Source: Flavobacteriales bacterium (GTDB lineage: Bacteria; Bacteroidota; Bacteroidia; Flavobacteriales; Weeksellaceae). From it: a DNA stretch of 64,000 nt. Under the pieces are notes generated by a model. That model was given only the letters and a program-made list of their open reading frames with translations, was not told the origin of the DNA and did no database searches. The stretch is from assembly GCA_020635515.1 (NCBI GenBank), contig JACJZS010000002.1:310001-374000 (forward strand), read 5' to 3'. A program made the position numbers and the translations under genes. Shown in pieces: positions 16,729 to 25,205 of the stretch; the first letter of the stretch is position 1; every line of letters starts with the position of its first letter.

Positions 16729-16755
16729 AAAAGACTGATAAAATATCAATCTTTT
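16729..16755 (-). terminator. Terminator downstream of the DUF1573 pair
   Basis: Hairpin with a 12-pair arm and one mismatch, followed in the minus direction by a run of nine U. It separates the DUF1573 genes from the thioredoxin operon. Confidence 0.7.
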
Positions 16756-16807
16756 CTAGTAAATGTTTTCTTAATTATTAAAGAGTTACTTTTCATAAAA
16801 GTATCAA

Positions 16808-17314
16808 TTATAATTTATCATTAATTGGAGATTCTTTCTCTTTTTTTTCCTTTTTTCCACTTTTCTTCTCTTTCTTGCCCTTTTTCTCCTTTTTATTTTC
16901 CTTTACTTTAGCTCCTGTTTCAGTTGTCTTAGAATTCTCTTCTACAACTGTACCTTTCACCTTTATTATTTGGCTAGGAGTGTCGACATCGTTAGAGGTT
17001 ACCGTAAGCATTTTGTTGATAGCTCCTACTCTACTTGTATTGTATTTTACGTTGATAAATCCTGTTTTTCTTGGCTTAATAGGTTCTTTCGTCCAATCGG
17101 GAACAGTACAACCGCAAGAAGAAGACACGTTCTTAATGATAAGAGGTTCTTTTCCATCATTTTTAATGACAACCTTGAATAATCCTTCTGAGCCTTTTTC
17201 TATCGTCTCGTAGTCTACAGTTGCATCTTTTATATTTTTAAATTCTATTTTCTGAGCTGAAACAAAGGTAATTCCAGTAAATGCGATTACACAAAGTGTG
17301 ATTAATTTATTCAT
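16808..17314 (-). CDS. DUF1573 exported protein with lysine-rich tail
   Basis: 168 residues, signal peptide to about residue 20 (FVSAQ). The DUF1573 core is an ASPM/SPD2/Hydin-like Ig fold: SSCGCTVPDWTKEPIKP and KYNTSRVGAINKMLTVTSND. Beyond residue about 130 the chain is almost purely Lys/Glu/Gly (KKEKKGKKEKK-type), a disordered charged tail that its paralogue at 17326 lacks. The two genes are 11 bases apart and clearly a tandem duplication. Function of the family is unknown; possibly envelope-associated. Confidence 0.82.
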   Translation of the reverse strand: MNKLITLCVIAFTGITFVSAQKIEFKNIKDATVDYETIEKGSEGLFKVVIKNDGKEPLIIKNVSSSCGCTVPDWTKEPIKPRKTGFINVKYNTSRVGAINKMLTVTSNDVDTPSQIIKVKGTVVEENSKTTETGAKVKENKKEKKGKKEKKSGKKEKKEKESPINDKL

Positions 17315-17325
17315 AATTTTTACTT

Positions 17326-17715
17326 TTATTTGGTTGTTGATGTTTCTTCTGCAGCAACTACACCTTTTATAGTAAGTACTTTTCTTCCAAATTCTGGATC
17401 GTTACTATTTACTGTTATTTTTTTGTTGAATGGCCCAACTCTATTGGTGTCGTAAGTAACGTTTATCTCTCCTGACTTCCCTGGAAGTATGGGTTCTTTT
17501 GGATAACTAGGAACAGTACAACCACAAGAAGCAGTTACGTTGGTTAAAATTAAAGGCTTATCGCCTTCGTTAGTAAATTTAAAAACACGTTCTTTATCTG
17601 TGCCTTTTTTTACAGTTTGGTAGTCAATCGTCTCTTGTTCAAATTTAATAGACTGTGCATTGGAAAAAATGAATCCAGCTAACAGACCTCCTAAAACAAA
17701 TAATTTCTTTTTCAT
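17326..17715 (-). CDS. DUF1573 exported protein
   Basis: 129 residues with a signal peptide (cut near SNAQ). It carries the family hallmark TASCGCTVPSYPKEPILPG and the strand pair VTYDTNRVGPFNKKITVNSNDPE. It is the upstream copy of a tandem pair; the downstream copy has gained a lysine-rich tail. An exact TAnnTTTG element lies only 7 bases before the ATG, so the transcript may have almost no leader. Function unknown. Confidence 0.85.
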   Translation of the reverse strand: MKKKLFVLGGLLAGFIFSNAQSIKFEQETIDYQTVKKGTDKERVFKFTNEGDKPLILTNVTASCGCTVPSYPKEPILPGKSGEINVTYDTNRVGPFNKKITVNSNDPEFGRKVLTIKGVVAAEETSTTK

Positions 17716-17722
17716 AATGATA

Positions 17723-17730
17723 CAAATTTA
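17723..17730 (-). promoter_or_regulatory. Candidate -7 element for the DUF1573 pair
   Basis: Minus strand TAAATTTG, exact match to TAnnTTTG, with 7 bases to the ATG. The -33 TTG is not at ideal spacing (13 bp). Confidence 0.42.
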
Positions 17731-17749
17731 TTAAATATTTCTACAATAA

Positions 17750-17782
17750 TTGTAATTAAAATTAAAGATTAAATTAAATTTG
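17750..17782 (+). promoter_or_regulatory. valS promoter
   Basis: TTG at 17750-17752, 22 bp, TAAATTTG at 17775-17782. Because this -7 element covers the TTG codon at 17780, translation from there is unlikely, which decides the valS start at 17813. Confidence 0.6.
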
Positions 17783-17812
17783 CATTTACCAAATTCAAAA
17801 AGTGTACCAAAA

Positions 17813-20431
17813 ATGTCTATAGAGCAAAATATTTCTAAAAAATACAATCCAAAAGAAGTAGAAGAGAAATGGTATGAGTACTGGTTGCAGAATGAGTATT
17901 TTCGTTCAGAGCCAAATTCAGAGAAAAAACCGTATACTATCGTAATACCGCCACCAAATGTAACAGGAGTTTTACATATGGGACATATGCTCAATAATAC
18001 TTTGCAAGACGTTATTATACGTAGAGCAAGAATGCAAGGTTATAATGCGTGCTGGGTTCCTGGCACAGATCATGCTTCCATAGCAACAGAAGCAAAAGTG
18101 GTAAATAAATTAAAAGAGCAAGGCGTTTCGAAATACGATATTGGTAGAGATAAGTTTTTGGAAGAAGCGTGGAATTGGACACATAAACACGGAGGAATTA
18201 TTTTAGAACAGTTAAAAAAGTTAGGTTGTTCTTGTGATTGGCAACGAACTAAGTTTACCTTAGATAAAGATATGTCTGACTCTGTAATCAAAATGTTTGT
18301 AAAACTTTATGAACAAGGATTGATTTACAGAGGAAATAAGATGATTAATTGGGATCCTGAAGCAAAAACAAATATTTCTGATGAAGAAGTGAATTATATA
18401 GAAAAGCAAGGCAAATTGTATTTTCTTAAATATAAAGTTGTGGATTCCGATGAGTATATAGTAGTAGCAACTACTCGCCCTGAAACTATCTTTGGAGACA
18501 CTGCCGTTTGCTTTAATCCTAATGATGAAAGATATTTACACTTAAAAGGAAAAAAACTAATAGTTCCCATAGTAAACCGAGAAGTTCCAGCAATTTTCGA
18601 TGAATATGTAGATTTGGAGTTTGGTACAGGAAGTTTAAAAGTAACTCCTTGTCACGACATCAACGATTATGAATTAGGAAAAAAACATCAATTAGAAAGT
18701 ATAGACATTTTTGATGATAACGCTTCGCTTAATGAATATGGATTGCATTACAAAGGAAAAGATCGTTTTGAAGTAAGGAAATTAATTGAGAAAGAACTCA
18801 AAGAAAAAGATTTACTAGAAAAAGTAGAAAATTATACCAATAAAGTAGGAACTTCTGAGCGTACAGGAGCGGTTATAGAACCTAAAATTTCTGTTCAATG
18901 GTTTTTAAAAATGAAAGATTTAGCAAAACCAGCACTCGATGTTGTAATGAACGAAGAGTTGAAATTTTATCCGCAGAATTACAAAAACACCTATCGCCAT
19001 TGGATGGAAAACATCTACGATTGGAACATTTCTCGCCAGCTTTGGTGGGGACATCAAATTCCTGCATACTATTATGGGAATGGACAAAACGATTTTGTGG
19101 TAGCAACATCTAAAGATGAAGCAATCTCTAAATTAGAAGAGTTAGGAATTGCAATAAGTTCAGACGAACTTAAACAAGATAACGATGTATTGGATACGTG
19201 GTTTTCTTCTTGGCTTTGGCCAATTTCGGTATTCGATGGAGTTAATAATCCAGATAATGAAGAAATCAATTATTATTATCCGACTCAAGATTTGGTAACA
19301 GGTCCCGATATTATATTCTTTTGGGTGGCACGTATGATTATGGCAGGATATTCCTTGCGTGATGAAATGCCATTTAAAAATGTGTACTTTACAGGGATTG
19401 TTCGCGATAAACAAGGTCGAAAAATGTCTAAACAGCTAGGGAATTCTCCTGACCCAATTGAGTTGATGAAAGAATACGGAGCCGATGGTGTTCGTGTAGG
19501 AATGTTAATGAGTTCTTCTGCAGGAAATGACCTAAAATTTGATATTGATTTATGTCTGCAAGGAAGAAATTTTGCAAATAAAATATGGAATGCTTTCAGA
19601 CTTATAAAAGGTTGGAAAATAGAAGAAAAAGAAATTGATACGATTCACACTAATGCAATTGATTGGTTTACCAATAGATTTAATGAAGTTTTAGTGGAAA
19701 TAGATGATCATTTTTCTAAATACAGAATTTCTGATGCTTTATTGAGTCTGTATAAATTAATTTGGGAAGATTTTTGTTCTTGGTATTTAGAAATAGTAAA
19801 ACCTAATTTTGGAGAATCTATAAGTAAGGAAGCATACGACAAAACCATACAAATTTTAGAGAATTTACTAAAAACATTACATCCGTTTATGCCTTTTATT
19901 ACGGAAGATTTGTGGCAAAGCATTCAAAAAAGAGAAAAAAACGAAGCAATTATCATTTCTGAATATCCTTTGAGTACTGAGTATTCAAAAGAGAAGATTA
20001 AAGAGTTTGATTTTACAAAAGAGTTCGTTTCTTCGGTTAGGAATTATCGTCAGACAAAAGGAATTTCTCCTAAGGAAAATCTGCAAATTTATGTTCAGAA
20101 TGATTCTAGTGAAATTTCTAATCAGTTGATTATTTCTAAAATTGCAAATTGTGAGTTGATTTTTGGAGAAAAACCTCAAGTAGAAAGTTTTTCAGTATTA
20201 GTTGGTAAAATAGAATTACTAATTCCTGTTTCTGAAAATATAGATGTAGAGAAAGAAAAACAAAAAGCAAAAGAAGAGATTGATTATCTAAAAGGGTTTT
20301 TAAAGTCCGTAGATAAAAAATTATCGAATGAAAAATTCGTACAAAATGCAAAGCCAGAAGTTGTAGCAAACGAAAGAAAGAAAAAAGAAGATGCAGAAGA
20401 AAAAATTAGAATCTTAGAAAGTCAACTATAA
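17813..20431 (+). CDS. valS: Valyl-tRNA synthetase
   Basis: Class I aminoacyl-tRNA synthetase, 872 residues, full length. PPPNVTGVLHMGH contains the HIGH-type motif (HMGH, about 55-58); KMSKQ at 537-541 is the KMSKS-type loop; the editing domain includes TTRPETIFGDTAV. The C-terminal 70 residues form the coiled-coil arm typical of ValRS (ENIDVEKEKQKAKEEIDYL). The ATG at 17813 is chosen because the promoter -7 element overlaps the longer TTG start. nadD follows after 2 bases. Confidence 0.97.
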   Translation: MSIEQNISKKYNPKEVEEKWYEYWLQNEYFRSEPNSEKKPYTIVIPPPNVTGVLHMGHMLNNTLQDVIIRRARMQGYNACWVPGTDHASIATEAKVVNKLKEQGVSKYDIGRDKFLEEAWNWTHKHGGIILEQLKKLGCSCDWQRTKFTLDKDMSDSVIKMFVKLYEQGLIYRGNKMINWDPEAKTNISDEEVNYIEKQGKLYFLKYKVVDSDEYIVVATTRPETIFGDTAVCFNPNDERYLHLKGKKLIVPIVNREVPAIFDEYVDLEFGTGSLKVTPCHDINDYELGKKHQLESIDIFDDNASLNEYGLHYKGKDRFEVRKLIEKELKEKDLLEKVENYTNKVGTSERTGAVIEPKISVQWFLKMKDLAKPALDVVMNEELKFYPQNYKNTYRHWMENIYDWNISRQLWWGHQIPAYYYGNGQNDFVVATSKDEAISKLEELGIAISSDELKQDNDVLDTWFSSWLWPISVFDGVNNPDNEEINYYYPTQDLVTGPDIIFFWVARMIMAGYSLRDEMPFKNVYFTGIVRDKQGRKMSKQLGNSPDPIELMKEYGADGVRVGMLMSSSAGNDLKFDIDLCLQGRNFANKIWNAFRLIKGWKIEEKEIDTIHTNAIDWFTNRFNEVLVEIDDHFSKYRISDALLSLYKLIWEDFCSWYLEIVKPNFGESISKEAYDKTIQILENLLKTLHPFMPFITEDLWQSIQKREKNEAIIISEYPLSTEYSKEKIKEFDFTKEFVSSVRNYRQTKGISPKENLQIYVQNDSSEISNQLIISKIANCELIFGEKPQVESFSVLVGKIELLIPVSENIDVEKEKQKAKEEIDYLKGFLKSVDKKLSNEKFVQNAKPEVVANERKKKEDAEEKIRILESQL

Positions 20432-20433
20432 AA

Positions 20434-21009
20434 ATGAAAGTCGGATTGTTCTTTGGTTCTTTTAATCCTATACATATAGGACATTTAGTTATAGCAAATC
20501 ACATTGTAGAGAATTCTGATTTAGATGAATTGTGGTTTGTGGTGACTCCGCATAATCCACACAAGAAAAAAACCACCTTGTTAGATGATTATCAACGCCT
20601 AGAAATGGTGCGTTTAGCGATTGATTCTTATCCTAAATTTCGAGCTTCCGATATTGAGTTTAATTTACCTAAACCGTCGTATACCATAGATACATTAACG
20701 TATTTAAAAGAAAAATACCAAGACAAACAATTTATTTTATTGATAGGAGAAGATAATCTTTATTCTCTCAAAAAATGGAAAAATTCGGAAGTATTAATTC
20801 GCGATCACTCATTTTTAGTTTATCCTAGAATTGTAGATAACGAGAAAAAAACAGTCGATTCTGATATAAATTATAAAAAAATAGACGCACCTATAATTGA
20901 AATATCGTCTACGCAAATTAGAAAAATGATAAAACAGGGAAAAAATATTCGTCCGTTGCTTCCTTTTCAAGTGTACAATTACATAGATAAAAGTGGATTT
21001 TATTTGTAG
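20434..21009 (+). CDS. nadD: Nicotinate-nucleotide adenylyltransferase
   Basis: Adenylates nicotinate mononucleotide in NAD biosynthesis. 191 residues. GLFFGSFNPIHIGH (4-17) contains the nucleotidyltransferase HxGH motif; ISSTQIRKMI near 167-176 is the second nucleotide-binding motif; LDELWFVVTPHNPHK matches the substrate-binding loop. It starts 2 bases after the valS stop, implying co-transcription. Confidence 0.95.
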   Translation: MKVGLFFGSFNPIHIGHLVIANHIVENSDLDELWFVVTPHNPHKKKTTLLDDYQRLEMVRLAIDSYPKFRASDIEFNLPKPSYTIDTLTYLKEKYQDKQFILLIGEDNLYSLKKWKNSEVLIRDHSFLVYPRIVDNEKKTVDSDINYKKIDAPIIEISSTQIRKMIKQGKNIRPLLPFQVYNYIDKSGFYL

Positions 21010-21163
21010 TTTTTAATCGTGTTTTCCTTACACTAATTTTAAATATTTCATTTCTTTAGGCGTGTTCATTTCGTTTATTCACACTACTACACACGTATAA
21101 TGATATATAATTTTCTGAAAACCAATTCATTACAACCAATTATAGTGTTGTTTAAAAATATTT

Positions 21164-21194
21164 TTGGAATTAATAAAAAAAGGTGTTAAGTTTA
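21164..21194 (+). promoter_or_regulatory. Candidate promoter for the 21232 gene
   Basis: TTG at 21164-21166, 20 bp, TAAGTTTA at 21187-21194 (last base differs from TAnnTTTG). It lies in the 222-base gap after nadD, in which I see nothing else. Confidence 0.38.
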
Positions 21195-21231
21195 CACTCG
21201 TAGCTGATTAAAATAATAAAAATACATACCT

Positions 21232-21930
21232 ATGAAACTTAAAATCTTATTTATCTCTGTTTTTTGTTCCACTATCGTTTTTGCACAAACTTCTGTAAAA
21301 GGAGATGATTCTCAAGAGCAGATAGATGCACTACGTAAGCAAAATGCATTGTTGAAACAACAGTTAATAGCAATGCTTAACCCATCCCAAGCTTCTTTAA
21401 ACCAAGAGTTTATAAACGGAGTTAATGAGTCAAACAAAATACTAAAAGAGCATTTTCAACCATCGATGCCAGTGCTTAATACTTCTATGTTGGCACAAAC
21501 TCCTTCTAAATTTCAAGCTCAAAGTGAATTAGGTAAATTTATAAGAGGAACACAAGATTTAAATAAAGCGATTAATTACCATGCTTACATTACAGGAAAT
21601 AAATTGTATGTTTCTACTAATCCAGAACGTATTTTTGATGGAGATAAACTTTCGCAAGGAGGAACTAAATTGGTAAGTTCTTTGGCTGAAATTATGAAAG
21701 ATAACAAGGATTATGTTTTAAATGTTCAGAGATGTGAAATTAAAAATACAGATTCTAAAAAAGAAGCAAACGAAAACAAAAGATTAGATGCTTTGGTATC
21801 TTCTTTAAAAACAAAAGTAGCTGATTTTGATAATAGAGTTTCTGTATCTCAAGTTTCTAGTATAGATTTAAAACACAAAAAACAAGTAGAAATAAACGTA
21901 GACGAGTATAATTTTATATTATCATACTAA
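21232..21930 (+). CDS. Secreted protein with coiled coil and degenerate OmpA-like C-terminus
   Basis: 232 residues; signal peptide to about residue 19 (IVFAQ). A short coiled coil follows (EQIDALRKQNALLKQQL, about 29-45). The C-terminal part, RIFDGDKLSQGGTKLVSSLAEIMKDNKDYVLNV and, later, KKQVEINV, has the beta-alpha-beta rhythm of an OmpA peptidoglycan-binding domain, but the conserved NxxLSxxRA motif is replaced by NKRLDALV and the GHTD site is missing. A divergent OmpA-like anchor is therefore only a suggestion. Single gene with its own promoter and terminator. Confidence 0.6.
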   Translation: MKLKILFISVFCSTIVFAQTSVKGDDSQEQIDALRKQNALLKQQLIAMLNPSQASLNQEFINGVNESNKILKEHFQPSMPVLNTSMLAQTPSKFQAQSELGKFIRGTQDLNKAINYHAYITGNKLYVSTNPERIFDGDKLSQGGTKLVSSLAEIMKDNKDYVLNVQRCEIKNTDSKKEANENKRLDALVSSLKTKVADFDNRVSVSQVSSIDLKHKKQVEINVDEYNFILSY

Positions 21931-21959
21931 TTAATAACAGTAATTTTTTCATTGATTAT

Positions 21960-21989
21960 AAAGAGTAGGTCATAGGTCTACTCTTTTTT
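21960..21989 (+). terminator. Terminator after the 21232 gene
   Basis: Nine-pair stem (21960-21968 with 21978-21986), nine-base loop, then T-rich tail. Confidence 0.75.
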
Positions 21990-21993
21990 ATTT

Positions 21994-22023
21994 TTGATAC
22001 CTCCATCAAATAGTTTAAATTTG
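21994..22023 (+). promoter_or_regulatory. rseP promoter
   Basis: TTG at 21994-21996, 19 bp, TAAATTTG at 22016-22023; 29 bases before the ATG. Confidence 0.58.
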
Positions 22024-22052
22024 CTGACTTAATTAACACAGAAAATTATACA

Positions 22053-23381
22053 ATGGATACTCTTATTCAAATAGCACAATTAATACTTTGTCTTTCTATT
22101 TTAGTCATTTTGCATGAGTTAGGTCACTTTCTTCCAGCAAAATGGTTTAAAACAAGAGTAGATAAATTTTATCTTTTTTTTGATCCTTGGTTTTCTTTAG
22201 TAAAGAAAAAAATCGGAGAAACAGAATATGGTATCGGTTGGTTGCCGTTAGGTGGTTATGTAAAGATTGCAGGAATGATTGATGAAAGCATGGATAAAGA
22301 GCAATTAAAACAACCTCCTCAACCTTGGGAATACAGAAGTAAAAAACCTTGGCAAAAACTCATTATAATACTTGGTGGAATTACGGTTAATGTTCTCCTT
22401 TCTTGGTTTATTTATACTGTGGTTTTTTCTACCTACGGACATAATTATATTTCTACTTCTGAATTTCAAAAAGAAGGTCTTTCGTTTAATCAAGCTGCAG
22501 AAAAAGCTGGATTTAAAGATGGAGATAAAATTGTTTCTATCGATGGAAAAACAGTAAATAAGAATTTTAATCATGCAACCATAGATATACTTTTAGCAGA
22601 TAACGTAACAGTAGAAAGAAATGGAAGCGAAAAAGAAATACAGTTTAATGATGCAAAAATTAAATCAATCCTTAATGGTGCAAGAAATGGATTGATACAA
22701 CCTTTAGTTAAAAATGTAGTAGTAGATAGCATTATACCTAATAGTGATGCAGAAAAAGCTGGTTTACAAAAAGGTGATGCACTTAAAAGTATAGACGGAA
22801 AATCAATAGCTTCATTTAATGCTTTTGTGAAAACCTTAGACAAGTACAAAAATGATTCTATTTTGCTTAATGTTGAAAGAAATGGCACTTTCATAGATAA
22901 AAAAGTAAAAGTTTCTGACTCTGCCACGTTAGGATTTGCTCCTAGAATTACAAATTTTGAAGTTAACAATAAACTCACTTTTGGCGAGGCAATCCCTTAT
23001 GCTTGGAATCACATGATAACGATGTTAAAATATCAAATCAAGCAAGTGAAATTAGTAATACGTCCCGAAACAGAAGCATACAAACATGTATCGGGTCCAC
23101 TTCGTTTGTTTAAGGCATTTTCTACCGAGTGGAATTGGGAATTATTTTGGAACTTCACAGCAATGTTATCCATTTGGTTGGCATTCATAAACCTTCTTCC
23201 TATTCCAGGATTAGATGGAGGACACGCCGTATTCATAATTCTTGAAATGATAACAGGAAAACAAGCTTCCGAAAAAACTATGGAAGTAGCACAAACCATA
23301 GGTTTTGTAATTGTTATGGGATTAATGGTCGTTGTTTTCGGTAATGATATATGGAATCTGATTCAAGAGAATTTTAATTAA
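22053..23381 (+). CDS. rseP: RIP zinc metalloprotease RseP
   Basis: Site-2 intramembrane protease of 442 residues. The zinc motif HELGH is at 21-25 inside the first membrane helix, and the distal Asp ligand is in NLLPIPGLDGGH near residue 385. Two PDZ domains lie between the helices (KAGFKDGDKIVSIDGK and KAGLQKGDALKSIDGK). RseP enzymes cut anti-sigma factors and leftover signal peptides in the inner membrane. No anti-sigma gene is adjacent. Monocistronic. Confidence 0.93.
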   Translation: MDTLIQIAQLILCLSILVILHELGHFLPAKWFKTRVDKFYLFFDPWFSLVKKKIGETEYGIGWLPLGGYVKIAGMIDESMDKEQLKQPPQPWEYRSKKPWQKLIIILGGITVNVLLSWFIYTVVFSTYGHNYISTSEFQKEGLSFNQAAEKAGFKDGDKIVSIDGKTVNKNFNHATIDILLADNVTVERNGSEKEIQFNDAKIKSILNGARNGLIQPLVKNVVVDSIIPNSDAEKAGLQKGDALKSIDGKSIASFNAFVKTLDKYKNDSILLNVERNGTFIDKKVKVSDSATLGFAPRITNFEVNNKLTFGEAIPYAWNHMITMLKYQIKQVKLVIRPETEAYKHVSGPLRLFKAFSTEWNWELFWNFTAMLSIWLAFINLLPIPGLDGGHAVFIILEMITGKQASEKTMEVAQTIGFVIVMGLMVVVFGNDIWNLIQENFN

Positions 23382-23400
23382 TCTAAACGTAATCTTTTTC

Positions 23401-24672
23401 CTAAAAATCAAACAAGTATTTGTATAAATTTCCTTGTAAATGAATGTTGTACTGATACATAAGTACCTTGTTGTTCCATTTTTCAAATAGATTCATACGT
23501 GCAATATGTTCCGAAATGGAAATCATTCCTGCTTGGAGTTTGTTTTTAGAGTTTTTGTTGACTTTGTTTTCTACGATTTCTCTTTGTTTTAATTTATCAA
23601 GTAAGATAAGTTGTTGCTCATAATTTTGTTTAATTCGTTCAATATTTCGAAGTATATCTATTTCTTTTTGCGAATGTTTGAGTTGATTTTGTTCGATAAT
23701 ATATTTCTGAATTTGTTTTTCATGATGAATCGTTCTTCCCGAAAAAAGAGTTACATTCATTTGAAATCCTACATAATACGATTGATTATTTATCCATTGT
23801 AGAGAAAAATTAGTATTATTTTGATTGCTAAGAGATGCATAAAACGTATTCCAACCTGTATTTAATGCTATTTTAGGTAGAAATATGGAGTTGAGTCGTT
23901 TTATTTCATTGGAATGTTGTACATTTTCTAACTGAATTCTTTTGAGTTCAGGTGCGTTTACAACTTTTAACTTTGTAGTATTAAAGTCAAGCAATAGTTC
24001 TTGTTTAATATCATAAATAAAATCAATACTGTCTTCTTGAATTTGAAGTTGATAAAGCAATTCTTCTTTCTGATTTTTAATTGTATTTTGGAGTGCTATT
24101 TTTTGAATTTCTAAATCTTCTAGATACAAACTCCATTGATATTCGTCACTTTTTGCTCGTGTACCTATTTTTACTTCATCATTAATCCAATTTGTTTCTA
24201 TTTGTGCGTTTTGGATTTGTTTTTCACAAAGATTTAATTCAGATTGTGAAAGAAAATATTGAAAAAAATCCAAAATAAATTTTTGTTTGAGTTCATACTG
24301 AATTTTTTGAGTTTCTATTTTTACTAAATCTTGCTCAATTTTTAATGATTTAATTCGTTTAAAAGTTTCAAAATCAAATAAATTACTTTGAATATTTAAA
24401 CCAAAATTATTGAATAAATTATTTTGTGATTCACGTAAATTAGTAATTGGATTGATGTTATTTCCAAACGTATACGTATGAGAAGCAGAACCATCTATTC
24501 TAGGAATCCAATTTTGTTTTTGACTTTGTAGTCGTTGTTGAATAATTTTTTCCTCTTGGTTTTGAATTTTTACCGAATTATGAATCGTTTCTAAATAGTT
24601 TAAAGATTTTTCTAAATCCCATGAATTTTGAGCGTTTACTAAATTAAACGTCAAAAGAAAAAGGAAACTCAA
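23401..24672 (-). CDS. TolC-family outer-membrane efflux protein, start removed by an IS element
   Basis: Outer-membrane factor of a tripartite pump: signal peptide ending NLVNAQ, long helical coiled coils (QNQEEKIIQQRLQSQKQ and LKQREIVENKVNKNSKNKLQAG) and beta strands with aromatic ends. The frame has no ATG: it is open back to a TGA inside the IS end, with only TTG at 24672 or ATT further up as possible starts. Deleting the IS (24710-26097) and one copy of the 3-bp duplication restores ATG at 26114-26112 and adds 17 residues ahead of Leu at 24672, giving a complete signal peptide and a 440-residue protein starting 4 bases after the permease stop. The gene is therefore probably non-functional or reduced in expression. 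Confidence 0.85.
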   Translation of the reverse strand: MSFLFLLTFNLVNAQNSWDLEKSLNYLETIHNSVKIQNQEEKIIQQRLQSQKQNWIPRIDGSASHTYTFGNNINPITNLRESQNNLFNNFGLNIQSNLFDFETFKRIKSLKIEQDLVKIETQKIQYELKQKFILDFFQYFLSQSELNLCEKQIQNAQIETNWINDEVKIGTRAKSDEYQWSLYLEDLEIQKIALQNTIKNQKEELLYQLQIQEDSIDFIYDIKQELLLDFNTTKLKVVNAPELKRIQLENVQHSNEIKRLNSIFLPKIALNTGWNTFYASLSNQNNTNFSLQWINNQSYYVGFQMNVTLFSGRTIHHEKQIQKYIIEQNQLKHSQKEIDILRNIERIKQNYEQQLILLDKLKQREIVENKVNKNSKNKLQAGMISISEHIARMNLFEKWNNKVLMYQYNIHLQGNLYKYLFDF

Positions 24673-24709
24673 AGCAAAATAGTTTGAGTTCCTTTTAGAA
24701 TGAAAAATA

Positions 24710-24734
24710 TGTCACGTCCTGAAATATCGTTACA
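24710..24734 (+). repeat. Left terminal inverted repeat of the IS
   Basis: Matches the complement of 26073-26097 at 18 of 25 positions, with GTCCT and CGTTACA as conserved blocks. Confidence 0.85.
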
Positions 24735-24749
24735 CAATTTTTTAAAGTA

Positions 24750-25148
24750 ATGAAAAACAGGACATACAAAAAACGCACACAGAAAGATTATACCATGAAT
24801 TTTAAACTTTCTGTGGTACAAGAAGTAGAAAACGGACAATTAACTTATAAACAAGCTCAAGCAAAGTATGGGATTCAAGGTCGTAGTACTGTATTGGAAT
24901 GGCTCAGAAAATATGGTAACTTTGATTGGGAGAATCAAACACCTAATAGTATGTCAAAGCCAAAAACACCAGAACAAAAACTTCTTGAACTTGAACAAAA
25001 GGTTCGACTGTTAGAAAAGCAGAACAACCGACTCAAACATCAAGCTGCACAGGCAGATAAAAAGGCAATTATATTTGATATGATGATAGATTTAGCTGAA
25101 AAGGAGTATAATATATCAATAAGAAAAAACTCCTCACCCGAACAGTAG
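24750..25148 (+). CDS. IS3-family OrfA (helix-turn-helix regulator)
   Basis: 132 residues. The N-terminus FKLSVVQEVENGQLTYKQA followed by YGIQGRSTVLEWLRKYG is the helix-turn-helix of IS150-type OrfA, which binds the element ends. The C-terminal half is a leucine-rich coiled coil (KLLELEQKVRLLEKQNNRLKH) for dimerisation. The last codons contain the A_AAA_AAC slippery heptamer at which the ribosome can move to the -1 frame and produce the OrfAB transposase. Confidence 0.92.
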   Translation: MKNRTYKKRTQKDYTMNFKLSVVQEVENGQLTYKQAQAKYGIQGRSTVLEWLRKYGNFDWENQTPNSMSKPKTPEQKLLELEQKVRLLEKQNNRLKHQAAQADKKAIIFDMMIDLAEKEYNISIRKNSSPEQ

Positions 25149-25205
25149 ATCAATTTAAGGAACAGTATAAGGAAAGTGTAAATACGACCTGCACACTGTT
25201 CGGGT
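25124..25205 (+). promoter_or_regulatory. Programmed -1 frameshift signal (slippery heptamer plus stem-loop)
   Basis: A_AAA_AAC at 25124-25130 is in the correct phase of orfA (codons AAA, AAC). Five bases later a perfect 11-bp inverted repeat begins (25136-25146 pairing with 25195-25205, 48-nt loop), the usual position of a stimulatory structure. The orfB frame is open through the heptamer in the -1 phase. Confidence 0.85.

Noticed and set aside
17780..17812. Longer valS start at the TTG codon 17780
   Set aside because: The codon is part of the promoter -7 element TAAATTTG, and the sequence from the ATG at 17813 matches valyl-tRNA synthetase N-termini better.
21010..21231. tRNA or small RNA gene in the gap after nadD
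   Set aside because: No cloverleaf, GTTCRA-type T-loop or strong hairpin; only a promoter candidate is visible.
22571..22978. 135-codon open frame on the minus strand within rseP
   Set aside because: Fully antisense to the PDZ-encoding part of rseP, without promoter or recognisable protein features.
24657..24696. Hairpin near the truncated tolC start as a regulatory attenuator
   Set aside because: The arms (with one bulged base) fall inside the signal-peptide coding sequence of the reconstructed gene; hydrophobic codon repetition explains it well enough.
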